This document shows, piece after piece, positions 34,250 to 43,578 of a stretch of 64,000 nt of DNA. The position numbers were made by a program, and so were the translations under genes. The stretch's first letter is position 1. Each line of letters starts with the position of its first letter. The notes below the pieces were generated by a model. That model was not told where the DNA came from. It did no database searches and saw only the letters and a list, made by a program, of their open reading frames with translations. This DNA comes from Actinobacillus succinogenes 130Z (GTDB taxonomy: Bacteria > Pseudomonadota > Gammaproteobacteria > Enterobacterales > Pasteurellaceae): contig NC_009655.1 in NCBI RefSeq assembly GCF_000017245.1, positions 806,001-870,000 on the forward strand. The letters run 5' to 3'.

Positions 34250-35269
34250 ATGAGCATTACAGTCAATCAAATCGTATTACATCAACTGGTTAAGCAAGCC
34301 GCCGAAGACGGAAATGTGCAGTTAAACACGGTATTACGCAATGATCTGTTGCAAATCAGTGCAGAAGTGGAGCAGTTGATGCTTGAACTGCACCAGGCTT
34401 ATCAAGGCAAAGCCAAAGGTTACGGCGTATTTAAAGAGGAATCTTTGTTTGCACGGCAGCTGAATCGATTATTGGAACAGGAAACGGATTTTTTGCCGTT
34501 TAGTTACGAGGCCGCTAAATTACTGGCGACTGAGCTGGGTAAATATACTTTCGCAGAAAGCGGTACGCTGGTGTTGTGCCAATACAACTTTTTGGCGACG
34601 GACTATCTGTTCATTGCACTGCTGGACAGCCGAATCAGTATGTTGGTGGATGAAAACTTAGAGATTCAGCGTACCCAATATCTGAATATTAACCAGTTTG
34701 ATATTGCGGCGCGGATTAATTTGACGGATTTACGCCTGAACGCTCAGTCCAACCGTTATTTGACGTTTATCAAAGGCCGTGTCGGGCGCAAAGTCGGCGA
34801 TTTCTTTATGGATTTTTTAGGGGCGGACGAAGGCTTGAATCCGCAGGTACAAAATCAGTGCCTGTTGCAGGCGGTAAGCGATTATTGCGAACAGGGCGAA
34901 TTGAATAAAGCACAGACGCAGGCAGTGAAAAAACAAGTATTCGATTACTGTAAAGGACAAATTAACAGCGGCGATGAAATTGCTTTGGCGGAACTTTCCG
35001 AGGAGTTGCCTACTCTAAATGAACGATCTTTTGCCGCCTTTGCTCATGAACGGGATTACGGCTTGGAGGAAAGCATTCCGCCGCTGCGTTCGACATTAAA
35101 ATCGCTGACCAAATTTTCCGGTTCGGGAAAAGGTGTTACCATCAGTTTCGATGCGGAATTAATCAATCAACGTATTATCTGGGATGAAGCGGCGGACAGC
35201 TTGACGATTCACGGATTGCCGGCGAATCTGCGTGATCAGTTACGGCGAAATCTGACGCATGAGAATTAG
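34250..35269 (+). CDS. yejK: Nucleoid-associated protein YejK (NdpA)
   Basis: The 339-residue protein belongs to the NdpA/YejK family found on the bacterial nucleoid; a molecular role is not well defined. Family features: SITVNQIVLHQLVK at the N-terminus, YGVFKEE, FLPFSYEAAKLLATELGKY, LDLRLNAQSNRYLTFIKGRVGRKVGDFFMDFLGADEG and the C-terminal VTISFDAELINQRIIWDEAADSLTIHGLPANLRDQLRR. It is divergent from yejLM. The 111-base gap contains an uptake signal near 34194. Confidence 0.94.
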   Translation: MSITVNQIVLHQLVKQAAEDGNVQLNTVLRNDLLQISAEVEQLMLELHQAYQGKAKGYGVFKEESLFARQLNRLLEQETDFLPFSYEAAKLLATELGKYTFAESGTLVLCQYNFLATDYLFIALLDSRISMLVDENLEIQRTQYLNINQFDIAARINLTDLRLNAQSNRYLTFIKGRVGRKVGDFFMDFLGADEGLNPQVQNQCLLQAVSDYCEQGELNKAQTQAVKKQVFDYCKGQINSGDEIALAELSEELPTLNERSFAAFAHERDYGLEESIPPLRSTLKSLTKFSGSGKGVTISFDAELINQRIIWDEAADSLTIHGLPANLRDQLRRNLTHEN

Positions 35270-35338
35270 TTTGGCAATTTCCCGAAGTTTCTGTATCATC
35301 GTTATCTATAGTTTAGGACAATAAGGCTGACTAAAATA

Positions 35339-35752
35339 ATGAAAATCAAACCAATTTTGACCGCACTTTGCATATCGTTTGCGGTGTCCGCATGTTCGAC
35401 GGTAGAAAAAGTGGTATATCGTATCGATGTGCCGCAAGGCAACTATCTGGAACAATCGACAGTCGAACAATTGCAAGTAGGTATGACGCGCGAGCAGGTT
35501 AAATACTTGTTAGGTACGCCGGCGCTGAAGGATCCGTTCAGTACGCAAACCTGGTATTACGTATATTTGCAACAAAGAGCCTATGAAACGCCGGAACAGC
35601 ATACGTTAACGGTGAATTTCAATCAGGCGGGTAATGTCACGGATTTTAATCTGGACAAACCGTTGCCGGAAACCAAACGAGAAGCGGTAAATAACGCTAT
35701 TATCGAAGCGGAAGCGCAGGAATCGGCTAGTTGGTGGCAGTTCTGGAAGTGA
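35339..35752 (+). CDS. bamE: Outer membrane assembly lipoprotein BamE
   Basis: BamE (SmpA/OmlA) is a lipoprotein subunit of the BAM complex that inserts beta-barrel proteins in the outer membrane. The 137-residue precursor has a lipobox VSAC with the lipidated Cys19, then STVEKVVYRIDVPQGNYLEQSTVEQLQVGMTREQVKYLLGTPALKDPF, the family core, and WYYVYLQQ. The C-terminal extension (ETKREAVNNAIIEAEAQESASWWQFWK) is longer than in E. coli. An uptake signal is embedded in the signal-peptide codons (near 35359). cpxR follows after 39 bases on the same strand. Confidence 0.94.
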   Translation: MKIKPILTALCISFAVSACSTVEKVVYRIDVPQGNYLEQSTVEQLQVGMTREQVKYLLGTPALKDPFSTQTWYYVYLQQRAYETPEQHTLTVNFNQAGNVTDFNLDKPLPETKREAVNNAIIEAEAQESASWWQFWK

Positions 35753-35791
35753 TTTTCCGAGCGAAACGTTGAAAATGAATAGGATACTTTA

Positions 35792-36496
35792 ATGACGAAA
35801 ATTTTATTAGTCGATGACGATATCGAGTTAACTGATCTTTTGGGAGAACTGTTGTCGCTGGAAGGGTTTGACGTAGTGACGGCGCAAAACGGTTTGGAGG
35901 CCCTGGAAAAACTGGATGACGGTATTTGTTTGGTTTTACTTGACGTTATGATGCCGGGATTAAACGGTATCGAAACACTGAAACGAATTCGTCAAAAATC
36001 CGTTGTGCCGGTTTTAATGCTGACCGCGCGCGGTGACGATATCGACCGTATTATCGGTTTAGAACTCGGTGCCGACGATTATTTGCCGAAACCGTTTAAC
36101 GACAGAGAATTGGTCGCTCGTATTAAGGCGATTTTACGCCGGACGGCGAATGCCGCTCCGATATCGGGTTTATCATCCAAAATGGATGAAATGCAGGATA
36201 TGGAATTTTTCGGACTGAAAATTTATCCGACCCGCCAGCAGGTGGTTTACCGCGACTCGACCTTAGAACTGACCAGCTCGGAATTTGCGTTGCTATATGT
36301 TCTGGCGAAATATCAGGGGCAAATCATATCCCGGGAACGTCTTTGTTCGGAGGCTTTAGGGAAAGAATTAGTACCGTTTGATCGTACTATTGATATGCAC
36401 ATGTCGAATTTACGAAAAAAATTACCCGAACGCGAACATGGTCTGCCTTGGTTTAAAACCGTGCGCGGACGGGGTTATATTTTACTGACGGAATAG
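35792..36496 (+). CDS. cpxR: Envelope-stress response regulator CpxR
   Basis: The 234-residue OmpR-type regulator has a receiver domain with acidic pocket DDD (residues 8-10), phospho-acceptor Asp51 in LLDVMMPG, and Lys in LPKPFNDRELVARIKAILRR, followed by a winged-helix DNA-binding domain (LELTSSEFALLYVLAKYQGQIISRERL, DRTIDMHMSNLRKKL, VRGRGYIL). The LVPFDRTIDMHMSNLRKKL pattern is typical of CpxR. It pairs with cpxA nine bases downstream and would respond to misfolded envelope proteins. Its position next to bamE is functionally sensible. Confidence 0.92.
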   Translation: MTKILLVDDDIELTDLLGELLSLEGFDVVTAQNGLEALEKLDDGICLVLLDVMMPGLNGIETLKRIRQKSVVPVLMLTARGDDIDRIIGLELGADDYLPKPFNDRELVARIKAILRRTANAAPISGLSSKMDEMQDMEFFGLKIYPTRQQVVYRDSTLELTSSEFALLYVLAKYQGQIISRERLCSEALGKELVPFDRTIDMHMSNLRKKLPEREHGLPWFKTVRGRGYILLTE

Positions 36497-36505
36497 GCGG
36501 AAATT

Positions 36506-37927
36506 TTGTTTCCCTTTTTGCAACGCATTAACCGCCTTCCTGTTCAGCTGCTTGCGTCATTTTGGTTGGTTATTTTCACCACCCTGAGTATCACATTCGT
36601 ACTTTTGCACTTTCTGGACAGCCACAGGCCCGAGAAGCTGGAAAGTGAGGAATTACGTACCTATCATAAACAAATTCTTTCCGTTTACCGGACCAATCAG
36701 GTTTATCGTATTTTAGGGTTCGCCAAGAACCCTCTACCTGCGGAGGAAACGAGAGATTTGCATGCCGTGTTGTTCAATCCGGATACTCAAGAAATCGCAG
36801 GAACATCGGCGGAAGAACATTCAGACGTGCGGAATTTCATTTTTCGTTCTAACGATTTTTCAAATCCGATGATACAGGTTGTGAATGAAAGACGTATCGC
36901 CGGTCCCTTTTCCGTTAATATCAATCTGATTAATGAACGGAATGAACCGAAGGATGTGGCTTATTTAATGTATTTTGTTTCTCCGGTGGATACGCATCTC
37001 GTTTTTTTATCTTATCTGTTTGCGCATCCGTTCTTAATTATGCTGATTATCGCATTGGCATCCACGCCCGTATTGCTGCTGTTGGCATGGCGAATCGGAG
37101 TGCCTATCAAGCGTTTCAGACAGGCCGCGGAACTGGTATCGCTCGGACAGTTTGTCACCAACCCCGATTTGGAAAATAAGGGGCCGATGGAATTACGCCA
37201 AGTAGGGAAAAGTTTAAATCATATGACCGTTTCATTGGCGGAGTTATTGGATACTCATCAACGGTTGGTTTCCTCTATTTCTCACGAACTTCGCACGCCC
37301 TTAACCCGATTACAGTTGGCTGTCGCTTTATTACGCCGTCGCGTAGGGGAATATCCGGAAACAAAGCGGATTGAAACGGAATCCGAGCGTTTGGATAAAA
37401 TGATCAACGACTTATTGCTGCTTTCCCGAAACCAGTTACGCTTGCAGTTAGAACGCAATTACCTGACCGTGGATTCTATTTGGAATGAAGTGATTGAAGA
37501 TGCGGAATTCGAAGCGGAACACCGAAAAATCGATTTCACCTTTATTCAATTAATTAAGCATCCCGAACGTTATTCCATTTTAGGCGATCGAGAAGCCTTA
37601 GCCAGTGCGCTGGAGAATATTTTGCGGAACGCATTAAAATATACGAATAATAAAATCGTCGCATTGATGACGCTAAAGAAAAGCGATCTTATGATGATTA
37701 TCGTTGACGACAACGGAGCGGGGGTGCCGGAACGGGAATACGAACAAATCTTTAAACCTTTTTACCGCGTGGATGAAGCGCGTACCCGAACTACCGGCGG
37801 AACCGGGCTGGGATTAGCGATTGTCGTCAATACTATCCAGCAACATCAGGGAAAGGTTTGGGCGGAAAAAAGTCCGTTCGGCGGTTTACGGATTGTCATG
37901 GAGTTACCGCTTGTAACGGATAAATAG
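36506..37927 (+). CDS. cpxA: Envelope-stress sensor kinase CpxA
   Basis: The 473-residue histidine kinase has two membrane segments (about residues 13-35 and 166-195) enclosing a periplasmic sensor domain, a HAMP domain, the H box SSISHELRTPLTRLQLA with His260, and an ATP-binding domain (N box ENILRNALKYTN, DDNGAGVP, GGTGLGLAIV). The start codon is TTG at 36506, with GGCGGAAA upstream; no ATG in this frame would preserve the first membrane segment. It follows cpxR and ends at a strong terminator shared with alaA. Confidence 0.92.
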   Translation: MFPFLQRINRLPVQLLASFWLVIFTTLSITFVLLHFLDSHRPEKLESEELRTYHKQILSVYRTNQVYRILGFAKNPLPAEETRDLHAVLFNPDTQEIAGTSAEEHSDVRNFIFRSNDFSNPMIQVVNERRIAGPFSVNINLINERNEPKDVAYLMYFVSPVDTHLVFLSYLFAHPFLIMLIIALASTPVLLLLAWRIGVPIKRFRQAAELVSLGQFVTNPDLENKGPMELRQVGKSLNHMTVSLAELLDTHQRLVSSISHELRTPLTRLQLAVALLRRRVGEYPETKRIETESERLDKMINDLLLLSRNQLRLQLERNYLTVDSIWNEVIEDAEFEAEHRKIDFTFIQLIKHPERYSILGDREALASALENILRNALKYTNNKIVALMTLKKSDLMMIIVDDNGAGVPEREYEQIFKPFYRVDEARTRTTGGTGLGLAIVVNTIQQHQGKVWAEKSPFGGLRIVMELPLVTDK

Positions 37928-37944
37928 ATTTATCCGGATAAAAT

Positions 37945-37968
37945 AAAAAGCATCCTCGGATGCTTTTT
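37945..37968. terminator. Bidirectional terminator between cpxA and alaA
   Basis: AAAAAGCATCC (37945-37955) and GGATGCTTTTT (37958-37968), perfect palindrome with A and T tails. Confidence 0.9.
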
Positions 37969-37987
37969 ACCTTGTATGAACCCGGGA

Positions 37988-39202
37988 TTATTGCCGGTAT
38001 GTACTTAAGAATCGGGCGAATTTACCCAGTGCGTCTTCCAGTGTTTGAATATGCGGCAGAAAAACCAAACGGAAATGATCCGGTTTATGCCAGTTAAATC
38101 CGCGACCGTGTACCAGCAACACTTTTTCCTGGCGCAATAAATCCAATACCATTTTTTCGTCGTCGTAAATATTGAACCGTTCAATATCGATTTTCGGGAA
38201 CATATATAAGGCGCCTTTCGGTTTCACGCAGCTGACGCCCGGAATATCGTTCAGCAGCTGATAGGCACGTTCCCGTTGATCATATAATCGTCCGCCGGGC
38301 ACGATGAATTCGTTGATACTTTGATAGCCGCCCAGGGCAGTCTGAATCGCGTGCTGCATCGGTACATTGGCGCACAACCGCATGGACGCAATCATATCCA
38401 GCCCTTCGATATAGCCTTTTGCCTGCGCTTTCGGACCGTTTAAAATCATCCATCCCTGACGGAAACCGCACACCCGGTAAGCTTTGGATAAACCGTTTAA
38501 TGTAATTGTCAGCAAATCGGGCGCCAGAGCCGCAATATGATAATGTACCGCGTCATCGTAGGTGATTTTGTCGTAAATTTCATCGGCAAAAATCAATAAG
38601 CCGTTCTGACGCGCCACCTCTACAATGTCTTGCAGCAATTCTTTGCTGTATACCGCGCCTGTCGGATTGTTCGGGTTAATAATTACAATGGCTTTAGTGC
38701 GTGACGTGACTTTGGATTTTATGTCTTCAACGGATGGGAACCAATCCTGTTCTTCGTCACATAAATAATGTATCGCTTTGCCGCCTGCAAGGGTGACGGC
38801 CGCCGTCCATAACGGGTAATCCGGCATCGGCACCAGCACTTCGTCATCATTATTCAATAACGCTTGCATAGCCATGGTAATCAGTTCCGACGCACCGTTA
38901 CCGATATATACATCGTTTACCGTCGCCCCCATAATACCTTTGGACTGATAATACTGGACAATGGCTTTACGCGCCGAATATAGGCCTTTTGAATCGCAAT
39001 AGCCCTGCGATGTGGCGATATTGCGCATAATATCCACCAAGACTTCGTCAGGCGCTTCGAAACCGAATGCCGCCGTGTTACCGATATTGAGTTTTAAAAT
39101 TTTATTGCCTTCTTCTTCGAGGCGTAATGCTTCTTGGTGGACAGGACCGCGAATATCGTAACAAACATGTTCGAGTTTGTCGGATTTAGGAAAAAAAGTC
39201 AT
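37988..39202 (-). CDS. alaA: Alanine aminotransferase AlaA
   Basis: The 404-residue class I/II PLP aminotransferase transfers an amino group from glutamate to pyruvate. It shows LNIGNTAAFGFEAPDEV, YCDSKGLYSARKAI, VYIGNGASELI, MPDYPLWTAAVTLAGG, INPNNPTGAVYS, IFADEIYDKI, the PLP-lysine motif NGLSKAYRVCGFRQGW and MFPKIDIE, close to E. coli AlaA (YfbQ). The length and N-terminal FPKSDKLEHVCYDIRGP support AlaA over other aminotransferases. The 411-base upstream region is filled with nested palindromes (39262-39452). Confidence 0.92.
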   Translation of the reverse strand: MTFFPKSDKLEHVCYDIRGPVHQEALRLEEEGNKILKLNIGNTAAFGFEAPDEVLVDIMRNIATSQGYCDSKGLYSARKAIVQYYQSKGIMGATVNDVYIGNGASELITMAMQALLNNDDEVLVPMPDYPLWTAAVTLAGGKAIHYLCDEEQDWFPSVEDIKSKVTSRTKAIVIINPNNPTGAVYSKELLQDIVEVARQNGLLIFADEIYDKITYDDAVHYHIAALAPDLLTITLNGLSKAYRVCGFRQGWMILNGPKAQAKGYIEGLDMIASMRLCANVPMQHAIQTALGGYQSINEFIVPGGRLYDQRERAYQLLNDIPGVSCVKPKGALYMFPKIDIERFNIYDDEKMVLDLLRQEKVLLVHGRGFNWHKPDHFRLVFLPHIQTLEDALGKFARFLSTYRQ

Positions 39203-39261
39203 TGAACGTTCCTTACTGTTGAAATAGGGGTTGTTTATCCTTTATAAACGGCTGCGGCAAA

Positions 39262-39452
39262 GCTTATTTTTCGCCGATTCAGTGTTGAAAACCGTTTGTT
39301 TAGAATGACTAAACGGCATGTTTTTCGCCTTGATTCGACGAAAAATAAGCCCGCCCCTTCGGGGGGCCTAAATCGCCGCATGCGTCGTTGTAAAACTGGT
39401 CAATAGGGCCGCTATTAACTGTGTTTTACGCCTGGCTTGCGACGATTTTAGG
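39262..39452. repeat. Cluster of three nested palindromes between alaA and menF
   Basis: Unit 1: GCTTATTTTTCG (39262-39273) with its complement (39339-39350), holding an inner GTTTAG/CTAAAC stem (39298-39314). Unit 2: CCCC-TTC-GGGG (39354-39364). Unit 3: CCTAAATCG (39367-39375) with CGATTTTAGG (39443-39452), holding GTAAAAC/GTTTTAC (39390-39396, 39423-39429) and AATAG/CTATT (39402-39416). No ORF of note lies inside. It could be a cruciform-forming repeat or a structured RNA. Confidence 0.7.
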
Positions 39453-39613
39453 CGACAACGCAGTCGTTTACGATAACAGACCCTAAAAAACTTACGGCAA
39501 ATTAACCGCACTTTACCCCCATTTCAGGCGGAATAAAAGATTTACTAAAAAAAAATTTTTATTTGCGGTAAAATAACCGCCATTTTTTATGGATTAATTT
39601 CTGTCGCAGACAA

Positions 39614-40894
39614 ATGGAACGATTACAGCACGCGTTGTCCGAGCAAATCAAAACGCATTCCTTCACCCCGCAATCTCAAACGATTACCGCATTTCGGGCG
39701 GAAACGGCGGCGGTCGGTTCATTGCTATCGTGGCTGAAGGGACAGGTAATGTTTCCGCAATATTATTTGAATTTCCGCGATAACTCCCGCTGTATAGCGG
39801 CTATCGGCAAAGTGCGGTCGTTTTCCGACGAGATTTCGGCGCAGCAATTTGTCCGCCGAACGGATTTGCTTGTGGCGGGCGGACTGACCTTTGATAAACG
39901 GGCGACATTCTGGCTACCGCGGATGGTGCTGGAACAAAAAAATAACAAATTGTACGCCACGCTTTATACGGACGGCGAACAACCTCCGCAAAACGAACGG
40001 CAGGCGGCATTGGATGCCGTAAAAACGCTGTCGAATTACACCGCACTTTTACCGGTTCGGCAAACATTGCGGCTTGAGTCGCAAAAAGCGGACGAAAACC
40101 GGTGGTGCGAATGGGTGCAAAAAGCGGTGAATGCCATAGAACGGGGCGATTTCACTAAGGTGGTATTGGCGAACGAAAGCTGTTTTATTGCGTCAAATCC
40201 TATTGACAGCAAAGATTTTTTAGCCGAAAGCGAAAAACAAAATACCGGCTGTTATCATTTTTTGTATGCAGAAAATCCGCAACAGGTTTTTGTAGGCTCG
40301 ACGCCGGAACGTCTGTTTGCACGGCAAAACAACTTTATTCGGACGGAAGCCTTGGCGGGGACCGCCGCGATGAGCGAAGACCCGATTCAAAACCAACGGG
40401 AAGCCGCGTGGCTGTTGAGTGATCCGAAAAATGACAACGAAAATTTGCTGGTAGTGAAGGATATTTGTGATAATTTAGCGGATTATGTCCGTCGGACGGA
40501 TGTGGGCGAAGTCGGTTTAAAGCAATTGCGCCGCGTGCAGCATTTACGCCGCCGGATTCGGGCGGAATTGAAACCGCCGTTTTCCGATGCGGCTTGCTTG
40601 CGGGCGATTCATCCCACCGCCGCGGTTTCGGGGTTACCGCAAAAAAATGCCTTGGATTTTTTAAAAAATACCGAAAATTTTGACCGCACTTGGTATGCGG
40701 GAACATTGGGCGTGATGACGAAAGAACACAGCGAATTCTGCGTTACTATCCGTTCCGCTTTCATTGAATCGAATAAAATCCGCGTTTTTGCCGGCGCGGG
40801 CATTGTAGCGGGTTCCGTACCCCTGTTAGAATGGCAGGAAATCGAACGCAAAGCCTCGGGGCTATTAACCTTATTAACACATCGTGGAGAGTAA
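39614..40894 (+). CDS. menF: Isochorismate synthase MenF
   Basis: MenF converts chorismate to isochorismate, the first step of menaquinone synthesis. The 426-residue protein has the chorismate-binding fold in its C-terminal half: GDFTKVVLANES (Lys as general base), VFVGSTPERLF, TEALAGTAAMSED, HPTAAVSGLPQKNALDF, WYAGTLGVMT, FAGAGIVAGSVPLLEWQEIERK. menD follows after two bases, so the pair is cotranscribed. Three uptake signals lie in or just before the gene (39505, 39810, 40040) and another near 40683. Menaquinone serves anaerobic respiration such as fumarate reduction. Confidence 0.95.
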   Translation: MERLQHALSEQIKTHSFTPQSQTITAFRAETAAVGSLLSWLKGQVMFPQYYLNFRDNSRCIAAIGKVRSFSDEISAQQFVRRTDLLVAGGLTFDKRATFWLPRMVLEQKNNKLYATLYTDGEQPPQNERQAALDAVKTLSNYTALLPVRQTLRLESQKADENRWCEWVQKAVNAIERGDFTKVVLANESCFIASNPIDSKDFLAESEKQNTGCYHFLYAENPQQVFVGSTPERLFARQNNFIRTEALAGTAAMSEDPIQNQREAAWLLSDPKNDNENLLVVKDICDNLADYVRRTDVGEVGLKQLRRVQHLRRRIRAELKPPFSDAACLRAIHPTAAVSGLPQKNALDFLKNTENFDRTWYAGTLGVMTKEHSEFCVTIRSAFIESNKIRVFAGAGIVAGSVPLLEWQEIERKASGLLTLLTHRGE

Positions 40895-40896
40895 CT

Positions 40897-42603
40897 ATGT
40901 CAATCAGCACCTTTAACCGTTGTTGGTCAAAAGTGATTTTGGAAACTTTGGTTCGTCATAACGTGAAACACGTGTGTATTGCGCCGGGTTCGCGTTCGAC
41001 CCCGTTAACTCTTGAAGCCGTCCGTTTGCAGGAACGCGGCGAAGTGCGCTGTCATACCCATTTTGATGAGCGCGGTTTAGGATTTTTAGCGCTGGGTATG
41101 GCGAAATCCACCAATTCGCCGGTTGCGGTGATCGTGACATCCGGTACGGCGGCGGCAAATTTATATCCGGCGATTATCGAAGCCCGCCAAAGCGGTGAAA
41201 AACTAATCGTGTTAACGGCGGATCGTCCGGCGGAATTATTGGAATGCGGCGCGAATCAGGCGATTTTGCAGGAAAATATGTTCGCCAGCTATCCCGTGGC
41301 AACGGTAAATTTGCCGAAACCCGGTCAGAATTACGCAGCCAAATGGCTGATTTCCACCTTGGATCAGGCTTGTCATAGCCAGTTGGTAGAAAAGGGCGTA
41401 GTTCACATCAACGTGCCTTTCGCCGAGCCTTTATATGAAGCGAACGTAACCGAAATCGACGAACACGTTTGGTTGGGTCCGGTGCGCCGTTGGTTAGGAC
41501 AACATAAAAAGTGGACGGAATATCAGGAACCGCAACTGGAAGTCCTCATGCACGAACATTGGGACGACTGGCGTACCAAACGCGGTGTGATTGTCGCGGG
41601 TAAACTGCCACAGGGGCACGGCATGGGGTTGAAACTTTGGGCGGAAACCATGGGGTGGGTGCTGTTAACGGATGTGCAGTCCGGTGTGGAACCGACTTTA
41701 CCTTATGCGGATATCTGGCTGGCCAACAAAACCGTGCGGGAAAAATTATTACAGGCGGATCTGGTGGTACAACTGGGCGCGCATTTTGTCAGTAAGCGAA
41801 TTAACCAGTTCTTATCGGATTTTAAGGGCGAATTCTGGGTGGTGGACGAATCGCCGAAACGGCTCGACCCTTATCACCACATTCAAACCCGTTTTAACGC
41901 CAAAGCGCATTTATGGTTACGTGCTCATCCGCCGCTGCGTCAGAAACCCTGGTTGCTGGAGGCGATGGCGTTGTCGAATTTCTGTTCCAGTTTTATCGAA
42001 CAACAGGTGGGCGGAAGTTTGAACGAAGCCTCGTTGGCGCACCACATTGAACGGGCGTTCCCGAAAAATGCGGCATTATTCCTCGGTAACAGTTTATTTG
42101 TGCGCCTAGTGGACGCGTTGACCAAACGTACCGAAAATTATCCGATTTATACCAACCGCGGTGCCAGCGGTATTGACGGTTTAATCGCTACCGCCGTAGG
42201 TGTCGGTATCGGTGCCAATCAGGCGGTTGCCGCGGTAGTCGGCGATATGTCCGCGTTGTATGATTTGAACTCTTTGGCGCTATTGAAAAAAGTAACCCAG
42301 CCGTTCGTACTGTTTGTGATTAACAACAACGGCGGAGCGATTTTCGATATGCTGCCGGTGGAGGCCGAGGCGAAAAACGCTTATTATCGTCTGCCGCATA
42401 ATCTCGGTTTTGCGGAAGCGGCGTCGGTTTTTGATCTGAAATACGCCCGTCCTTATACTTGGGCGGATTTGGGTTCCGTGCTGAAACAGGCGTATATGCG
42501 TAAAGAAGCGACGGTGATTGAAATTAAAGCCGGACCGAACGACGCCACGAATTTATATAAGCGTTTGCTGGAGCAGATCAGCTTTGCAGTGATCGGCGCT
42601 TAG
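40897..42603 (+). CDS. menD: 2-succinyl-5-enolpyruvyl-6-hydroxy-3-cyclohexene-1-carboxylate synthase
   Basis: MenD is the thiamine-diphosphate enzyme that joins isochorismate and 2-oxoglutarate (SEPHCHC synthase). The 568-residue protein starts at ATG 40897 (MSISTFNRCWSKVILETLVRH), right behind the menF stop. Visible are IAPGSRSTPLTLEA, CHTHFDERGLGFLALGMAK, VTSGTAAANLYPAIIEA, the phosphate and metal-binding region GDMSALYDLNSLALLK, and NNNGGAIFDMLPVE near the ThDP site. The next men genes (menH, menB, menC, menE) are not in this window, so the pathway is split in this genome. Confidence 0.96.
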   Translation: MSISTFNRCWSKVILETLVRHNVKHVCIAPGSRSTPLTLEAVRLQERGEVRCHTHFDERGLGFLALGMAKSTNSPVAVIVTSGTAAANLYPAIIEARQSGEKLIVLTADRPAELLECGANQAILQENMFASYPVATVNLPKPGQNYAAKWLISTLDQACHSQLVEKGVVHINVPFAEPLYEANVTEIDEHVWLGPVRRWLGQHKKWTEYQEPQLEVLMHEHWDDWRTKRGVIVAGKLPQGHGMGLKLWAETMGWVLLTDVQSGVEPTLPYADIWLANKTVREKLLQADLVVQLGAHFVSKRINQFLSDFKGEFWVVDESPKRLDPYHHIQTRFNAKAHLWLRAHPPLRQKPWLLEAMALSNFCSSFIEQQVGGSLNEASLAHHIERAFPKNAALFLGNSLFVRLVDALTKRTENYPIYTNRGASGIDGLIATAVGVGIGANQAVAAVVGDMSALYDLNSLALLKKVTQPFVLFVINNNGGAIFDMLPVEAEAKNAYYRLPHNLGFAEAASVFDLKYARPYTWADLGSVLKQAYMRKEATVIEIKAGPNDATNLYKRLLEQISFAVIGA

Positions 42604-42623
42604 AACGTCATATAAAGGCAGGA

Positions 42624-42657
42624 AAAGTGCGGTCACAAAAACGAAGGTTTTTTACCG
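42624..42657 (+). terminator. menD terminator (inverted uptake signals)
   Basis: AAGTGCGGT (about 42626-42634) pairs with ACCGCAC (about 42652-42658), with AAAAAC/GTTTTTT support in between. No T run follows the right arm, so efficiency is doubtful. Confidence 0.5.
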
Positions 42658-42780
42658 CACCGAACATTTCCCTGTTTAGGCGGTCTATAGCTTAAAGACA
42701 TTCATATAAATACCGGGGCAAACAGGTGGGTTTGACAGAATCCGCCTTTTATTTTTGAGAAAACCAAATGGAAAATTGCG

Positions 42781-43578
42781 ATGAGTGAGAACACACTGAT
42801 TGAAGTGAACAATCTCACGTTCAAACGTGGTGAACGAACCATTTACGATAACCTGAATTTGCGGGTGGAAAGAGGTAACATCACGGCTATTATGGGGCCG
42901 TCGGGTATCGGTAAAACCACGCTGTTAAAGCTGATTGGCGGGCAACTTCATCCGGAACGGGGTGAAATTCTGTTCGAAGGTACGGATATTTGTAAAATGT
43001 CCCGCTCGGAATTATATAAAATCCGTCAGCGTATGGGTATGCTGTTTCAGTCCGGTGCGCTGTTTACCGATATTTCCACCTTTGAAAATGTGGCGTTTCC
43101 TATTCGCGAACATACCCGTTTGCCGGAATCCGTGATCCGTAAAATGGTGTTAATGAAACTGGAAGCGGTAGGGTTGCGCGGGGCGGCGGATTTAATGCCG
43201 TCGGAATTGTCGGGCGGCATGGCGCGGCGGGCGGCGTTGGCGCGTACTATTGCGCTGGATCCGGAATTAATTATGTATGACGAACCTTTTACCGGGCAGG
43301 ATCCTATCAGTATGGGCGTTATTATCAGTTTAATCAAACGCCTGAACGAGGCGTTGAATCTGACTTCCATCGTGGTTTCTCACGATGTACAGGAGGTGTT
43401 GAGCATTGCCGATTATGCCTATATTATCGCTGATAAACACGTAGTGGCGGAAGGTACGCCGGCGGATTTACTGAAAAGCGAAGACCCGCAAGTGGTGCAG
43501 TTTATCCAAGGTAAAGAGGACGGTCCGGTGCGTTTCCATTATCCCGCCAATGATTATCTGGGGGATTTGTTTCAATGA
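42781..43578 (+). CDS. mlaF: Phospholipid transport ATP-binding protein MlaF
   Basis: MlaF is the cytoplasmic ATPase of the MlaFEDB complex that moves phospholipids between the outer and inner membranes and keeps outer-membrane lipid asymmetry. The 265-residue protein has Walker A GPSGIGKTT (residues 39-47), Q loop, signature SELSGGMARRAALARTI, Walker B ELIMYDEPF and the switch His in VVSHDVQEV. The start ATG at 42781 overlaps the end of a six-codon upstream ORF (42768-42788) that may couple translation. First gene of mlaFEDCB-ibaG-murA. Confidence 0.96.
   Translation: MSENTLIEVNNLTFKRGERTIYDNLNLRVERGNITAIMGPSGIGKTTLLKLIGGQLHPERGEILFEGTDICKMSRSELYKIRQRMGMLFQSGALFTDISTFENVAFPIREHTRLPESVIRKMVLMKLEAVGLRGAADLMPSELSGGMARRAALARTIALDPELIMYDEPFTGQDPISMGVIISLIKRLNEALNLTSIVVSHDVQEVLSIADYAYIIADKHVVAEGTPADLLKSEDPQVVQFIQGKEDGPVRFHYPANDYLGDLFQ

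Noticed and set aside
36506..36508. Possible frameshift or missing start in cpxA
   Set aside because: The frame is intact and a TTG start with a purine-rich upstream site gives a full-length kinase.
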